64,000 nt of DNA, from assembly GCF_030704205.1 (NCBI RefSeq), contig NZ_CP131913.1, forward strand, positions 2,542,001-2,606,000. The letters are read 5' to 3'. This DNA is from Halomonas alkalicola. Its GTDB lineage: Bacteria > Pseudomonadota > Gammaproteobacteria > Pseudomonadales > Halomonadaceae. Positions within the stretch are counted from its first letter, which is position 1. Every line of letters begins with the position of its first letter. Positions 32,215-43,954 of this stretch are shown one piece after another. The notes under the pieces are model-generated. The model searched no databases and was not told the DNA's origin. It was given only the letters and a program-made list of their open reading frames with translations. The translations under genes and the position numbers were made by a program.

Positions 32215-35200
32215 ATGACCACGCCCTTCGTTCATCTCCGCGTCCACACCGAATACTCCCTGGTCGACGGCCTGGTACGCCTCAAGCCGCTGGTCAAGGC
32301 CGCGGCGGAGCAGGGCATGCCGGCGCTGGCGGTCACCGACGAGGCCAACCTCTTCGGCCTGGTGAAGTTCTACAAGGGCGCCCAGGGTGCCGGGCTCAAG
32401 CCGATCATCGGCGCCGACCTGTGGCTCGCCAATCCCCATGACGAGGAGCACCCCTACCGGCTCACCCTGCTGGCCATGAACGACACGGGCTATCGCAACC
32501 TTACCGAGCTGATCTCCCGGGGCTGGATGGAGGGGCAGCGGTTGGGGCGTGCCGAGCTGAAGCGGGAGTGGGTGCTGGCCCAGAGCGAGGGGCTGATCGC
32601 CCTCTCCGGCGGGCGCGACGGCGAGGTGGGGCGCTACCTGCTCAGCGACCATGGCGACGAGGCCCGCGCGCTGCTCGAGGAGTGGAACGCCGCCTTCCCC
32701 GGGCGCTTCTACCTGGAGCTGACCCGCACCGGCCGCCCCCTGGAGGAGGAGTGCCTGCACCTCTCGGTGGCGCTGGCCGTGGAGAGCGGCACCCCGGTGG
32801 TGGCCACCAACGACGTGCGCTTCCTCGAGAAGGAGGACTTCTGGGCCCACGAGACCCGGGTCGCCATCGGCGAGGGCCGGGCGCTCGACGACCCGCGCCG
32901 CGAGCGCAAGTACACCGAGGAGCAGTACCTCAAGAGCCCCGAGGAGATGGCCGAGCTCTTCTCGGACATCCCGGAGGCGCTCGAGAATAGCGTGATGATC
33001 GCCGCGCGCTGCAGCGTGGACGTGCGCCTGGGCGAGATCTTCCTGCCGGAGTTCGAGATCCCCGAGGGGATGACCCAGGACGAGTTCTTCCGCAAGGTCT
33101 CCCACGACGGTCTCACCGAGCGCCTCGACTTCCTGTTCCCCGCCGAGCGCTACCCCCGGGACGGCGCCGAGTACGCCGAGATCGACCAGCGCTACCGGAA
33201 GCGCCTCGACTTCGAGCTCGACGTCATCATCCAGATGGGGTTCCCCGGCTACTTCCTGATCGTGATGGACTTCATCCAGTGGGCCAAGGACAACGACGTC
33301 CCGGTGGGCCCCGGCCGCGGCTCCGGCGCCGGCTCCCTGGTGGCCTACGCCCAGAAGATCACCGATCTGGACCCCATCGGCTACGACCTGCTCTTCGAGC
33401 GCTTCCTCAACCCCGAGCGGGTCTCGATGCCCGACTTCGACGTCGACTTCTGCATGGAGAAGCGCGACCGGGTCATCGAGTACGTGGCCGACCGCTACGG
33501 CCGCAACGCCGTCTCCCAGATCGTCACCTTCGGCACCATGGCCGCCAAGGCGGTGGTGCGCGATGTGGCCCGGGCCCAGGGGCGCCCCTACTCGCTGGGC
33601 GACAAGCTCTCCAAGCTGATTCCCTTCGAGGTGGGCATGACGCTCGCCAAGGCCATCGAGGCGGAGCCGGCCCTCAGGGAGTTCGTCGAGGCCGACGAGG
33701 AGGCCGCCGAGATCTGGGAGATGGCGCTCAAGCTGGAGGGCATCACCCGGGGCACCGGCAAGCACGCCGGTGGAGTGGTGATCGCCCCCACCAAGCTCAC
33801 CGACTTCTCGCCGCTGCTCTGCGACGAGGAGGGCGCGGGGCTCGTCGTGCAGTTCGACAAGAACGACATCGAGGAGGCCGGGCTCGTCAAGTTCGACTTC
33901 CTGGGCCTGCGCACCCTGACCATCATCGACTGGGCGCTGGAGATGGTCGACAAGGTGCGCGCGGTGGAGGGGCAGGGGCCGCTGAATATCGACAGCATCC
34001 CGCTGGATGACGCGCCCACCTTCGAGATGCTCAAGCGCGCCGAGACCACGGCGGTGTTCCAGCTCGAATCCCGCGGCATGAAGGAGCTGATCAAGCGCCT
34101 CCTGCCCGACTCCCTGGACGACATGATCGCTCTCGTCGCGCTGTTTCGCCCCGGCCCGCTGCAGTCGGGCATGGTGGACGACTTCATCAATCGCAAGCAC
34201 GGCCGGTCCGAGATCTCCTACCCGCACCCGGACTACCAGCACGAGTGGCTGAAGCCGGTGCTGGAGCCCACCTACGGCATCATCCTCTATCAGGAACAGG
34301 TGATGCAGATCGCCCAGGTGCTGGCGGGCTACACCCTGGGCCAGGCCGACATGCTGCGTCGCGCCATGGGCAAGAAGAAGCCCGAGGAGATGGCCAAGCA
34401 GCGTGCCGGCTTCATGGAGGGGTGTGCGGCCAACGGCATCGACAAGGAGCTCGCCGGCAACATCTTCGACCTGGTGGAGAAGTTCGCCGGCTACGGCTTC
34501 AACAAGTCCCACTCGGCGGCCTATGCGCTGGTCTCGTATCAAACGGCCTGGTTAAAAGCTCATTACCCTGGCCCGTTCATGGCAGCGGTGATCTCCACTG
34601 AGATGGACAACCTCGACAAGGTGGTGCCGCTGATCGAGGAGTGCCGCAACCTCGGGCTCACCGTGACTCCGCCGGACGTCAACGTCGGCGGCTACAAGTT
34701 CACCGTGGATGACGAGGCCCGGGTGGTCTACGGCCTCGGCGCCATCCGCGGCGTGGGCGAGGGGCCCATCGGCGCCATCGTCGAGGCCCGCGAGGCCGAG
34801 GGGCCCTTCAAGGATCTCTTCGACTTCTGCCGCCGCGTCGACCCCAAGCGCATGAACAAGCGCACCCTGGAGGCGCTGATCCGCTCCGGCGCCCTGGACA
34901 GCCTCGGCCCCAACCGCGCCGTGCTGGCCGCGGCGCTGGATGACGCCCTCAAGGCCGCCGCCCAGACCCAGACCAACCAGAACCTGGGCATGGTCGACAT
35001 GTTCGGCGAGGCCTTCGCCGACGAGGAGGCCCAGGGCGGCGACGTCTACGCCGAGTATCGTCGGGTGCGCGAGTGGACCGACAAGGAGCGCTTGGCCGGC
35101 GAGAAGGAGACCCTGGGGCTCTACCTCACCGGTCACCCCATCGACGAGTACGAGAAGGAGCTCGAGCGCTTCGTCTCGACGCGCATCAGCGACCTCAAGC

Positions 35201-35721
35201 CGTCGCGTGAGCCCCAGCGGGTCGCCGGCCTGGTGGTGGGGGTGCGCACCATGAAGTCCAAGCGCGGTGACACCATGGCCTTCCTGACCCTGGACGACCG
35301 CACCGGGCGCATCGAGGCGTCGCTGTTCGGCGAGCTCTATGACCAGCTGCGCGGCCAGCTCGAGCCCGACCAGGTGCTGATCGTCGAGGGGGAGGTCTCC
35401 TCCGACGACTACTCCGGCGGGCTGCGCCTGCGTGGCAAGGAGATCACCCCGATGGTGGCGGCGCGCACCCGCTACGGCCAGGCGGTGGAACTCTCCCTGG
35501 ACGGTGCGGCCATCAACGGCCGGCTGGTGGACTCGCTGCGGGCGAGCCTCGACCCCCATCGCGACGCCGAGGGCCTGCCGGTGCGCCTGCGCTACCGCAA
35601 CGCCGAGGCCACCGGCTGGCTGGAGCTCGACGCCGCCTGGAAGGTCTCGCCCACCGATGAGCTGCTGATCCGCCTGCGCGAGGTGCAGGGTCAGGACGGG
35701 GTGCGGCTGAAGTACCGCTGA
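32215..35721 (+). CDS. dnaE: DNA polymerase III subunit alpha
   Basis: Catalytic subunit of the replicative polymerase. The product has 1168 residues, the usual gammaproteobacterial length. The N-terminal PHP domain begins [15 protein letters not shown]. The polymerase active-site aspartates are in [14 protein letters not shown] (Asp407 and Asp409). The fingers and thumb follow ([27 protein letters not shown]), then the helix-hairpin-helix region, the OB fold ([16 protein letters not shown]) and the C-terminal tau-binding part. Only a weak ribosome site (CCCGAG) and no clear promoter are visible in the 60 bases upstream. Confidence 0.97.
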   Translation: MTTPFVHLRVHTEYSLVDGLVRLKPLVKAAAEQGMPALAVTDEANLFGLVKFYKGAQGAGLKPIIGADLWLANPHDEEHPYRLTLLAMNDTGYRNLTELISRGWMEGQRLGRAELKREWVLAQSEGLIALSGGRDGEVGRYLLSDHGDEARALLEEWNAAFPGRFYLELTRTGRPLEEECLHLSVALAVESGTPVVATNDVRFLEKEDFWAHETRVAIGEGRALDDPRRERKYTEEQYLKSPEEMAELFSDIPEALENSVMIAARCSVDVRLGEIFLPEFEIPEGMTQDEFFRKVSHDGLTERLDFLFPAERYPRDGAEYAEIDQRYRKRLDFELDVIIQMGFPGYFLIVMDFIQWAKDNDVPVGPGRGSGAGSLVAYAQKITDLDPIGYDLLFERFLNPERVSMPDFDVDFCMEKRDRVIEYVADRYGRNAVSQIVTFGTMAAKAVVRDVARAQGRPYSLGDKLSKLIPFEVGMTLAKAIEAEPALREFVEADEEAAEIWEMALKLEGITRGTGKHAGGVVIAPTKLTDFSPLLCDEEGAGLVVQFDKNDIEEAGLVKFDFLGLRTLTIIDWALEMVDKVRAVEGQGPLNIDSIPLDDAPTFEMLKRAETTAVFQLESRGMKELIKRLLPDSLDDMIALVALFRPGPLQSGMVDDFINRKHGRSEISYPHPDYQHEWLKPVLEPTYGIILYQEQVMQIAQVLAGYTLGQADMLRRAMGKKKPEEMAKQRAGFMEGCAANGIDKELAGNIFDLVEKFAGYGFNKSHSAAYALVSYQTAWLKAHYPGPFMAAVISTEMDNLDKVVPLIEECRNLGLTVTPPDVNVGGYKFTVDDEARVVYGLGAIRGVGEGPIGAIVEAREAEGPFKDLFDFCRRVDPKRMNKRTLEALIRSGALDSLGPNRAVLAAALDDALKAAAQTQTNQNLGMVDMFGEAFADEEAQGGDVYAEYRRVREWTDKERLAGEKETLGLYLTGHPIDEYEKELERFVSTRISDLKPSREPQRVAGLVVGVRTMKSKRGDTMAFLTLDDRTGRIEASLFGELYDQLRGQLEPDQVLIVEGEVSSDDYSGGLRLRGKEITPMVAARTRYGQAVELSLDGAAINGRLVDSLRASLDPHRDAEGLPVRLRYRNAEATGWLELDAAWKVSPTDELLIRLREVQGQDGVRLKYR

Positions 35722-35725
35722 GCCT

Positions 35726-35778
35726 GGGTCAGGGCTTGCCTCTTCCTGGTCCGCTGCGGCAAGAGTCGGGGCTGACCC
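35726..35778 (+). terminator. Inverted repeat after dnaE
   Basis: Nested complementary segments GGGTCAG (35726-35732) / CTGACCC (35772-35778), with inner CTTGCC / GGCAAG. The structure is long and interrupted, lacks a T tract, and starts 5 bases after the dnaE stop. Confidence 0.45.
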
Positions 35779-35816
35779 GGCGCCCCTCAGCGAAGGCGCT
35801 CCAGCCGTGCACCGCC

Positions 35817-35844
35817 TTGCGCCGCTCGTTGAGGGTGCGATAAT
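35817..35844 (+). promoter_or_regulatory. accA promoter
   Basis: TTGCGC (35817-35822), a 16-base spacer and GATAAT (35839-35844), preceded by TGC to form an extended -10. This gives a leader of about 65 bases to the start at 35918. Confidence 0.65.
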
Positions 35845-35917
35845 GCCAGCCACTTCATTTTTCGCGCCGCTGCCCGCCACGGGGGCCGGCGGTGAAACAC
35901 CACAAGGCCACTCGCCA

Positions 35918-36871
<954 letters not shown>

Positions 36872-36892
36872 CGGACCTTTCTGCGCTCGGCC

Positions 36893-38185
36893 ATGCCCCT
36901 GCAAGCCACGATTGATCGCGCCCTGGCGGAGACCCCGCCGGGGCGTTGCGTCTGGGTGGCCCTCTCCGGCGGGCTCGACTCCGCGCTGCTGCTGACGCTC
37001 GCCGCCGAGGCGTGCCGGCGCCATCCCCGCCCGCTGCGTGCCCTCCACGTGCACCATGGCCTGCAGGCCGCGGCCGACGATTTCGAGCGTCACTGTCGCC
37101 GGCTCTGCTCGCGGCTCGGCGTGCCGTTCTATGTCGAGCGGGTCACGGTGGATCTCGCCGCGGGGCAGGGGCTGGAGGGGGTGGCCCGGGAGGCGCGCTA
37201 TGCCGCCTTCGCCCGTCGCGTCGCCGTCGGCGAGACCCTGTGGCTGGCCCAGCACCGCGACGATCAGGCCGAGACCTTCCTGCTCGCCGCGCTTCGCGGC
37301 AGCGGCGTGCGTGGGCTGGCCGGCATGCCGCCGCTGCGGGCCTGGCGGGGCAGGGCGCTTGCGCGGCCGCTGCTGGCGGTCTCCCGGGCATCGCTTGAGG
37401 CCGAGGCGGCTCGCCTGGGGCTGGCCTGGGTGGAGGACCCCTCCAACGCCGACGAGGGGCTCGATCGCAACCTCCTGCGCCGCACGGTGCTGCCCGCGCT
37501 GACGGCGCGCTGGCCCCACGCCGCCGCGGCGCTGGCGCGCAGCGCGGCCCTGGCCGGTGAGGCCGAGGGGCTGCTGGGTGAGCTGGCCGAGCTCGACCTC
37601 GAGCGTCTCGGCGGTGAGCCTGCCCGGCTGCCGGTGTCGCGGCTGGTGGCGCTCACCCTCGCCCGCCAGCGGCTGCTGGTGCGTCATGCCTGCGTGCGAC
37701 TGGCCCTGCCGGCACCGCCGGCGGCGCGCCTGGCGACGCTGCTCGATCAGCTGGACGCGCGCAGCGACGCCGAGGCGCGGGTGGCCTGGCCGGGCGGCGA
37801 GGCGCGCCTGTGGCGCGGCGTGCTCCACCTGATGGCGCCGCTGCCCGCCCTGCCGGCAAGCTGGCAGGGGGCGTGGGGCGGCGATGCGCCGCTGTCGACG
37901 CCGCTGGGGGAGTGTGACGTGCGGCTGTGGCCGGAGGCGGCCAGGGTGGGTGGCGGGCTGCGCCTGAGCCCGCGGCGCGGCGGTGAGCGGCTGCGCCTGG
38001 CCGGTCGCGGCTCCCGGGACCTCAAGCGGCTGCTGCAGGAGCGGGCGGTGCCGCCCTGGGAGCGCCAGCGGCTGCTGGTGGTGTGGCATCTCGACAGGGG
38101 CGGGGCCGAGACGGTGGTGGCGCTGCTCGACCCGGTGGGCGAGCGCTGGCTGGCGGTGGCGGCGGGGTGGCGTGCGTCGCCGTGA
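36893..38185 (+). CDS. tilS: tRNA(Ile)-lysidine synthetase
   Basis: Converts C34 of the CAU-anticodon tRNA-Ile to lysidine, so that it reads AUA and accepts isoleucine. The product has 430 residues. The PP-loop ATP motif is LSGGLDS at 24-30, followed by HVHHGLQ, AQHRDDQAET and LLRRTVLPAL. The C-terminal TilS domain includes RLSPRRGGERLRLAGR. The gene is unusually rich in GC and leucine/alanine codons, but the domain pattern is complete. It converges on ppx with a short hairpin between. Confidence 0.94.
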   Translation: MPLQATIDRALAETPPGRCVWVALSGGLDSALLLTLAAEACRRHPRPLRALHVHHGLQAAADDFERHCRRLCSRLGVPFYVERVTVDLAAGQGLEGVAREARYAAFARRVAVGETLWLAQHRDDQAETFLLAALRGSGVRGLAGMPPLRAWRGRALARPLLAVSRASLEAEAARLGLAWVEDPSNADEGLDRNLLRRTVLPALTARWPHAAAALARSAALAGEAEGLLGELAELDLERLGGEPARLPVSRLVALTLARQRLLVRHACVRLALPAPPAARLATLLDQLDARSDAEARVAWPGGEARLWRGVLHLMAPLPALPASWQGAWGGDAPLSTPLGECDVRLWPEAARVGGGLRLSPRRGGERLRLAGRGSRDLKRLLQERAVPPWERQRLLVVWHLDRGGAETVVALLDPVGERWLAVAAGWRASP

Positions 38186-38215
38186 AGGCCCCTCCCGTGG
38201 TGGCCTGATCGGCGC

Positions 38216-39724
38216 TCAGCTGGCCGGCAGCAGCTCCAGGCCGAAGCCGGCCGCCTGCTGGTAGACGCACTCCTGCTCGAGGTCGGTGACCAGCAGCATG
38301 GGGTCCTCGCCGGGTTCCAGCCACAGGCGCAATGCCTCGCCGTCGGTCGAGAGGCGCGGTGTGCCGGGCGGCTGTTCCGGCCGGCTGTGATTGAGCAGCA
38401 CCGCCAGGCGCAGCAGGCGGGCAAGGCGCGCGTGGGAAGGTTGGACGGAGGCGGGCAGGGCCTGCCACTCCTTGAGCGGAAACTTGCGGCGGTGAGCGCG
38501 CACCAGGAAGGCCAGCAGGCGCTGCTCCGGGCGCGAGAAACCGGCCAGGTCGGAGTGTTCCAGCAGGTAGGCCCCGTGACGATGGAACTGGCTGTGGGAG
38601 ATCGCCAGGCCGATCTCGTGGAGGCGGGCGGCCCAGCTCAGGAAGCGCGCCTGGTCGTCGTCCAGGCCCCAGGCGTCGCGCACCTGGTCGAACAGCGCCG
38701 CGGCGCTGGCGGCCACGTTGCTGGCCTGGCGCTCATCCACCCCGTAGCGGCGCTCGAGCAGCTCCAGGCTCTTGAGCCTCGAATCCTCCGGGCTGTTGCG
38801 CCCGGCCATGTCGTAGAGCACCCCCTCGCGCAGGGCGCCGTCGGCATAGCGCATCTGCTCGAGGCCGAAGGCCTCGAAGACGGCGCCGAGCACCGCGATG
38901 CCGGCGGGAAAGACTCGGGCGCGATCGGGCTTGAGCCCCTCCATGGCGACCCGATCCAGGCGCCGGCACTTGATCAGCCGCTCGCGCAGGGCGGCCAGCC
39001 CCTCCCGGGTGATCACCCCTTCCGGCGCCTCTCCGGCGGCATGCAGCACCGCAGCGGCCGCCTTGATGGTGCCGCTGGACCCCACCGGATCTTCCCAGCC
39101 CAGTTCGCGGTACTGCCGGCGGATATTGGCGAGCTCCGAGAGGGCGGCAAGCTCTGCGCGGCGCATGCGCTTGTCGGAGATCTCGCCGTTGTCGAAGAAG
39201 CGCCGGCTGAAGGTCACGCAGCCCATGCGCAGGCTCTCCAGGGCCAGCGGCTCGAAGCGCTCGCCGATGATGAACTCGGTGGAGCCGCCGCCGATGTCGA
39301 CGATCAGCCGGCGCCCCTCCTCGGCCAGGGCATGGGCGGCGCCCAGGTAGATCAGACGTGCCTCCTCGCGTCCGGCGATGATCTCGATGGGGCAGCCCAG
39401 CAGGGCCTCGGCGCGCTCGATCAGCGCCTGGCTGTTGGCCGCATCCCTCAGCGCATTGGTGCCCACCACCCGCAGCTGCCCCGGGGCGATGTCCTCCACG
39501 AAGGGGGCGAAGCGGGCCAGGCAGTCCAGGGCGCGCTGCATGGTGGCCTCGTCAAGCAGGCCCTCGTCGTCGAGGCCTGCGGCCAGCTGCACCTTCTCTC
39601 CCTGCCGCGCCACGACCTGCAGCCGCTCGTCCTGATAGTTGGCGACCAGCAGGTGAAAGCTGTTGGAGCCGAGATCGATGGCGGCGAGGCGTCGGGTGGG
39701 GGCCGGCTCCGCTGGCGAGGTCAT
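38216..39724 (-). CDS. ppx: Exopolyphosphatase (Ppx/GppA family)
   Basis: Degrades long-chain polyphosphate processively, counteracting the ppk1 product encoded about 8 kb away. The product has 502 residues. The N-terminal ASKHA ATPase-like domains carry AAIDLGSNSFHLLVA, GREEARLIYLG and the phosphate-binding DIGGGSTEFI. The C-terminal half is HD-like (WAARLHEIGLAISHSQFHRHGAY). The ATG at 39724 follows AGGGA. A family ambiguity remains: GppA (pppGpp hydrolase) is homologous, but the four-domain length and the position next to rho fit Ppx. Confidence 0.92.
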   Translation of the reverse strand: MTSPAEPAPTRRLAAIDLGSNSFHLLVANYQDERLQVVARQGEKVQLAAGLDDEGLLDEATMQRALDCLARFAPFVEDIAPGQLRVVGTNALRDAANSQALIERAEALLGCPIEIIAGREEARLIYLGAAHALAEEGRRLIVDIGGGSTEFIIGERFEPLALESLRMGCVTFSRRFFDNGEISDKRMRRAELAALSELANIRRQYRELGWEDPVGSSGTIKAAAAVLHAAGEAPEGVITREGLAALRERLIKCRRLDRVAMEGLKPDRARVFPAGIAVLGAVFEAFGLEQMRYADGALREGVLYDMAGRNSPEDSRLKSLELLERRYGVDERQASNVAASAAALFDQVRDAWGLDDDQARFLSWAARLHEIGLAISHSQFHRHGAYLLEHSDLAGFSRPEQRLLAFLVRAHRRKFPLKEWQALPASVQPSHARLARLLRLAVLLNHSRPEQPPGTPRLSTDGEALRLWLEPGEDPMLLVTDLEQECVYQQAAGFGLELLPAS

Positions 39725-40146
39725 GGTGAGTCCCTGAGGTTGGCTGAGGGGGAAAGGTTGCGGCGCGACCCCCGCCCTGTCAATCACCACGGGGCTTGCG
39801 TTCCCAAGGGCCCTTGTCTAGTATCGTGATGTTCGCCTGTTCCGAATGCTTTCCGACCGTCCTGCGGCGATCCCGTCTCGGTCAACTTCAAGTCGTCAGT
39901 CAGCCCACAATGTCCAGCGATAGCCGGCCCCGCCGTAGCCGCTGGTCAGGCGAAACCGAATCTGCTCCCTCGACTCCCTCGGCCGGCGCCCCCTGCGGTT
40001 GCCTCTCCCATGGCCATCGGGATCCAATGTGACGAGTGGCAGCCTCTCCGGGCTCTGAACGCACCCCACGCGGCGTTATCGTCTCGCCTCCCGCCAAACG
40101 CGGCGCATCGACGCCCGGCTTCCACGAGCTATCTCTGAACACACCG
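39725..40146 (+). promoter_or_regulatory. rho promoter and long leader
   Basis: A 422-base gap between divergent ppx and rho. A sigma-70 promoter, TTGCGT (39796-39801), 17 bases, TAGTAT (39819-39824), points toward rho, giving an untranslated leader of about 315 bases. It is C-rich in places with few stable hairpins near the end. A long leader of this kind fits the known autogenous attenuation of rho in E. coli. No thioredoxin gene is present here, although trxA often sits just upstream of rho. Confidence 0.6.
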
Positions 40147-41406
40147 ATGAATCTTACCGACCTCAAGCAAAAGTCAGTGCCGGATCTCCTGGAGATCGCC
40201 CGCGAGATGGGCATCGACAACCTGGCGCGCTCCCGCAAGCAGGACATCATCTTCGCCATCCTCAAGAAGCATGCCAAGAGCGGTGAGCCGATCTATGGCG
40301 ATGGTGTGCTGGAGATCCTTCAGGATGGGTTCGGCTTCCTGCGCAGTGCCGACAGCTCCTATCTGGCCGGGCCCGACGACATCTATGTGTCGCCCTCCCA
40401 GATCCGTCGCTTCAACCTGCGCAAGGGCGACTCCATCTCCGGCAGGATCCGCCCCCCCAAGGAGGGCGAACGCTACTTTGCCCTGCTCAAGGTCAGCGAG
40501 ATCAACTTCGACAAGCCTGAGAACGCCAAGCACAAGATCCTCTTCGAGAACCTCACGCCGCTGTTCCCCCAGGAGCGGCTGCGCATGGAGATCGGTAACG
40601 GCTCCACCGAGGATCTGACGGCGCGGATCATCGATCTCACGGCGCCCATCGGCAAGGGCCAGCGCGGCCTGCTGGTCTCCCCGCCCAAGGCGGGCAAGAC
40701 GCTGATGCTGCAGAACATCGCCACCTCCATCACCCGCAACAACCCCGAGTGCCATCTGATCGTCCTGCTGATCGACGAGCGCCCGGAAGAGGTGACGGAG
40801 ATGTCGCGCACCGTGCGCGGCGAGGTGGTGGCCTCGACCTTCGACGAGCCGCCGGCCCGCCACGTGCAGGTGGCCGAGATGGTGATCGAGAAGGCCAAGC
40901 GCCTGGTGGAACACAAGAAGGACGTGGTGATCCTGCTCGACTCCATCACCCGCCTGGCACGCGCCTACAACACCGTGGTGCCGAGCTCCGGCAAGGTGCT
41001 GACCGGTGGCGTGGACGCTCACGCCCTGGAGAAGCCCAAGCGCTTCTTCGGCGCGGCGCGCAACATCGAGGAGGGCGGAAGCCTGACCATCATCGCCACG
41101 GCGCTGGTGGACACCGGCTCCAAGATGGACGAGGTGATCTTCGAGGAGTTCAAGGGCACCGGCAACATGGAGGCGCACCTGGACCGCAAGCTGGCCGAGC
41201 GTCGCGTCTACCCGGCCATCAACATCCGCCGCTCCGGTACCCGCCGCGAGGACCTGCTCGCCTCCGAGGACGAGATGCAGCGCATGTGGATCCTGCGCAA
41301 GCTGCTCAACCCCATGGATGACACCGCGGCCACCGAGTTCCTGATCGACCGCCTCAAGGATACCAAGACAAACATCGAGTTCTTCGAGGCCATGAAACGG
41401 CGTTGA
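40147..41406 (+). CDS. rho: Transcription termination factor Rho
   Basis: Hexameric RNA-dependent ATPase that releases RNA polymerase at factor-dependent terminators. The product has 419 residues. The N-terminal RNA-binding domain begins [20 protein letters not shown] and includes the primary-site segment GFGFLRS. The Walker A motif is PPKAGKT at 179-185 (Lys184), with Walker [11 protein letters not shown] and the Q-loop/R-loop [10 protein letters not shown]. No ribosome site is evident before the ATG at 40147, but the start is fixed by homology; the open frame extends back to 40036 in the leader. Confidence 0.98.
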   Translation: MNLTDLKQKSVPDLLEIAREMGIDNLARSRKQDIIFAILKKHAKSGEPIYGDGVLEILQDGFGFLRSADSSYLAGPDDIYVSPSQIRRFNLRKGDSISGRIRPPKEGERYFALLKVSEINFDKPENAKHKILFENLTPLFPQERLRMEIGNGSTEDLTARIIDLTAPIGKGQRGLLVSPPKAGKTLMLQNIATSITRNNPECHLIVLLIDERPEEVTEMSRTVRGEVVASTFDEPPARHVQVAEMVIEKAKRLVEHKKDVVILLDSITRLARAYNTVVPSSGKVLTGGVDAHALEKPKRFFGAARNIEEGGSLTIIATALVDTGSKMDEVIFEEFKGTGNMEAHLDRKLAERRVYPAINIRRSGTRREDLLASEDEMQRMWILRKLLNPMDDTAATEFLIDRLKDTKTNIEFFEAMKRR

Positions 41407-41438
41407 TTCTGGCCTGCTGCGCTTGGCGATACTGCGTT

Positions 41439-41496
41439 GGAAAACAGCTCAAGCTGCTCATTTACTGAAGTAAACTCCGCGCTTTCGCTGTTTTCC
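41439..41496. repeat. Nested palindrome downstream of rho
   Basis: Outer 10-bp inverted repeat GGAAAACAGC (41439-41448) / GCTGTTTTCC (41487-41496) enclosing an inner hairpin TTTAC (41461-41465) TGAA GTAAA (41470-41474). It is AT-richer than its surroundings and starts 32 bases after the rho stop. It may terminate rho, and its structure suggests a member of a repeated intergenic family, though I see only this one copy in the window. Confidence 0.7.
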
Positions 41497-41614
41497 GCCT
41501 TGTCTCGCCTTCGCTCGCTACGGCCAGCTTTCAACGCCTTCGCCTTGAAGGGTTTCGTCAGCAGCGCAAGGGCCGCCGAGCGCAGAAAACTGTGCAATAG
41601 TTGTACGAAAGACA

Positions 41615-41638
41615 GGGGGGTAGCATGCTATGCTGCCC
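41615..41638 (+). promoter_or_regulatory. Inverted repeat and extended -10 before ubiD
   Basis: GGGGTAGCAT (41616-41625) / ATGCTGCCCC (41629-41638), a 10-base imperfect palindrome with one T/G pair, followed by TTT. It contains an extended -10 candidate TGCTATGCT (41627-41635) for ubiD, whose start is at 41669. The element could be an operator over the promoter or a weak terminator. Confidence 0.45.
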
Positions 41639-41668
41639 CTTTCGTCGTACTGCAACCGGGAAAACCGA

Positions 41669-43156
41669 ATGAAGTACAAGGACCTGCGGGAATTCATCAG
41701 CGCCCTGGAGGCCCGGGGCGAGCTCCAGCGCATCACCGCCGAGGTGGACCCCTACCTCGAGATCACCGAGATCTGCGATCGCACCCTGCGCGCCGGCGGC
41801 CCGGCGCTGCTCTTCGAGAACGTCAAGGGGCACGACATGCCGCTGCTCGGCAACCTCTTCGGTACGCCGAAGCGGGTTGCCCTCGGCATGGGCCAGGACT
41901 CCGTGGCCGCCCTGCGCGAGGTGGGCGAGCTGCTCGCCTTCCTCAAGGAGCCTGAGCCCCCCAAGGGCTTTCGTGACGCCTGGGACAAGCTGCCGATCTT
42001 CAAGCAGGTGATGAGCATGGGGCCGAAGAAGGTCCGCTCGGCGCCGGTGCAGGAAAAGGTGTACGAGGGCGACGAGGTCGACCTCGACCGCCTGCCGATC
42101 CAGCACTGCTGGCCCGGCGACGCCGCGCCCCTGGTCACCTGGCCGCTGGTGATCACCCGCGGGCCCCACAAGAAGCGCCAGAACCTCGGCATCTATCGCC
42201 AGCAGAAGCTGTCGAAGAACCGGCTGATCATGCGCTGGCTCTCCCACCGCGGCGGGGCGCTGGACTTCCTGGAGTTCCAGAAGGCCCACCCCGGCGAGCC
42301 CTTCCCGGTGGCGGTGGCGCTGGGCGCCGACCCGGCGACCATCCTCGGCGCGGTGACCCCGGTGCCGGATTCGCTCTCCGAGTACGCCTTCGCCGGGCTG
42401 CTGCGCGGCTCGCGCACCGAGCTGGTCAAGTGCGGCCACGCCGACCTGGACGTGCCGGCCTCGGCGGAGATCATCCTGGAGGGGTTCATCTACCCGGATG
42501 ACATGGCCCCCGAGGGACCCTATGGCGACCATACCGGCTACTACAACGAGGTGGACACCTTCCCGGTGTTCACGGTGACGCGCATGACCATGCGCCGCGA
42601 TGCCATCTATCACTCCACCTACACCGGCCGGCCGCCCGACGAGCCGGCGATCCTCGGGCTCGCGCTCAACGAGGTGTTCGTGCCGATCCTGCGCCGCCAG
42701 TTCCCGGAGATCGTCGACTTCTACCTGCCGCCGGAGGGCTGCTCCTACCGCATGGCGGTGGTGACCATGAAGAAGCAGTACCCGGGCCACGCCAAGCGGG
42801 TGATGATGGGCGTATGGAGCTTCCTGCGCCAGTTCATGTACACCAAGTTCGTGGTGGTGCTCGATGACGACGTCAGCGCCCGGGACTGGGAGGACGTGAT
42901 CTGGGCCATCACCACCCGCATGGACCCGGCACGGGACACCGTGATGGTGGAGAACACCCCCATCGACTACCTGGACTTCGCCTCGCCGGTCTCCGGTCTC
43001 GGTTCCAAGATGGGCCTGGATGCCACCAGCAAGTGGCCCGGCGAGACCGACCGCGAGTGGGGGGTGCCCATCGTCATGGACGAGGCCGTCAAGGCCCGCG
43101 TCAGCGAGCGCTGGAACGAGCTGGGCATCGAGCTCCCCGACAACACGACCCCCTGA
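41669..43156 (+). CDS. ubiD: 3-octaprenyl-4-hydroxybenzoate carboxy-lyase
   Basis: Decarboxylase of ubiquinone biosynthesis that uses prenylated FMN, which the UbiX product supplies (no ubiX gene is here). The product has 495 residues, the same size as E. coli UbiD. Conserved segments include the N-terminal [40 protein letters not shown], the central [13 protein letters not shown] and [18 protein letters not shown]. First gene of a three-gene set with the flavin reductase-like gene and folM. Confidence 0.96.
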   Translation: MKYKDLREFISALEARGELQRITAEVDPYLEITEICDRTLRAGGPALLFENVKGHDMPLLGNLFGTPKRVALGMGQDSVAALREVGELLAFLKEPEPPKGFRDAWDKLPIFKQVMSMGPKKVRSAPVQEKVYEGDEVDLDRLPIQHCWPGDAAPLVTWPLVITRGPHKKRQNLGIYRQQKLSKNRLIMRWLSHRGGALDFLEFQKAHPGEPFPVAVALGADPATILGAVTPVPDSLSEYAFAGLLRGSRTELVKCGHADLDVPASAEIILEGFIYPDDMAPEGPYGDHTGYYNEVDTFPVFTVTRMTMRRDAIYHSTYTGRPPDEPAILGLALNEVFVPILRRQFPEIVDFYLPPEGCSYRMAVVTMKKQYPGHAKRVMMGVWSFLRQFMYTKFVVVLDDDVSARDWEDVIWAITTRMDPARDTVMVENTPIDYLDFASPVSGLGSKMGLDATSKWPGETDREWGVPIVMDEAVKARVSERWNELGIELPDNTTP

Positions 43157-43174
43157 CAACCGCATGAGGCATTC

Positions 43175-43954
43175 ATGACGCCAAGGACCCTGACCTGCCT
43201 GGTCGACGAGGTCGAGGACCTCACCCCGGACGTCTTCCGGGTGCAGCTGGAGGGCCGCCCCGAGGCGGTGGCCCATGCGCCGGGCCAGTACCTGGAGCTC
43301 AAGCTGGACGACGAGACCTGGGTACCCTTCTCCATCGCCAACGCCCACGGCGGCGACGGGGTGATCGAGCTGCATATCCAGCACTGGCCGGAGCGCGAGA
43401 ATTCCGCGCGCATGCGTGACCTGGTCCAGGTGGCTCGCCGGCTGACCCTGAGGCTGCCCGGCGGCGACTGCGTGCTCGACCCCGACAGCGAGCGCCCGCT
43501 GCTGCTGATCGCCGCGGGCACCGGCTTCTCGCAGATGAAGGCGATCGCCGAGGCGGCGCTTGCGGCCAACCCCGAGCGGCAGATCGATCTGTGGTGGGCC
43601 GCCCGGGAGCGCCGCCAGCTCTACCTGGAGCGGCTCCCCCGGGAGTGGGCCGAGGCCCACCCCGGCTTTTGCTTCCACCCGGTGACCGAGCTTTCGCCGG
43701 AGGAGCCCTGGAGCGGCGAGCGGGTGGTCGGCCATCGCGGACGCATCGACCAGGCCCTGGCCGCGGCGCTCGATGACGTCTCGGGCCAGGATGTCTACCT
43801 CTCCGGCTCGCCGGGCATGGTCTACGCCTGCGTCGACGTGCTGGCCTCGCTTGGGCTCTCGCCCTCGCGGACCTTCTCCGACGTCTTCGCCTATGCGCCC
43901 CGCGACCCGCTGATCCCGGTCACCGGCAGCCTGATCAAGGAGGCGCGCGGATGA
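43175..43954 (+). CDS. NAD(P)H-flavin reductase-like oxidoreductase
   Basis: Ferredoxin-reductase-fold protein of 259 residues. The flavin-binding barrel has PGQYLELKLDDE and VPFSIANA (RxYS-type position), and the pyridine-nucleotide domain has IAAGTGFSQMKAIAEA and a terminal VYLSGSPGMVYA segment. E. coli encodes the homologous flavin reductase Fre directly after ubiD, so this is probably its counterpart and could reduce FMN for UbiX/UbiD chemistry or iron complexes. No 2Fe-2S Cys cluster is present, unlike fused reductases. GAGG lies upstream, and the stop overlaps the folM start (ATGA). Confidence 0.85.
   Translation: MTPRTLTCLVDEVEDLTPDVFRVQLEGRPEAVAHAPGQYLELKLDDETWVPFSIANAHGGDGVIELHIQHWPERENSARMRDLVQVARRLTLRLPGGDCVLDPDSERPLLLIAAGTGFSQMKAIAEAALAANPERQIDLWWAARERRQLYLERLPREWAEAHPGFCFHPVTELSPEEPWSGERVVGHRGRIDQALAAALDDVSGQDVYLSGSPGMVYACVDVLASLGLSPSRTFSDVFAYAPRDPLIPVTGSLIKEARG

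Noticed and set aside
39796..40032. Open frame of 78 codons in the rho leader
   Set aside because: No ribosome site and no resemblance to a known leader peptide; likely chance in a GC-rich leader.
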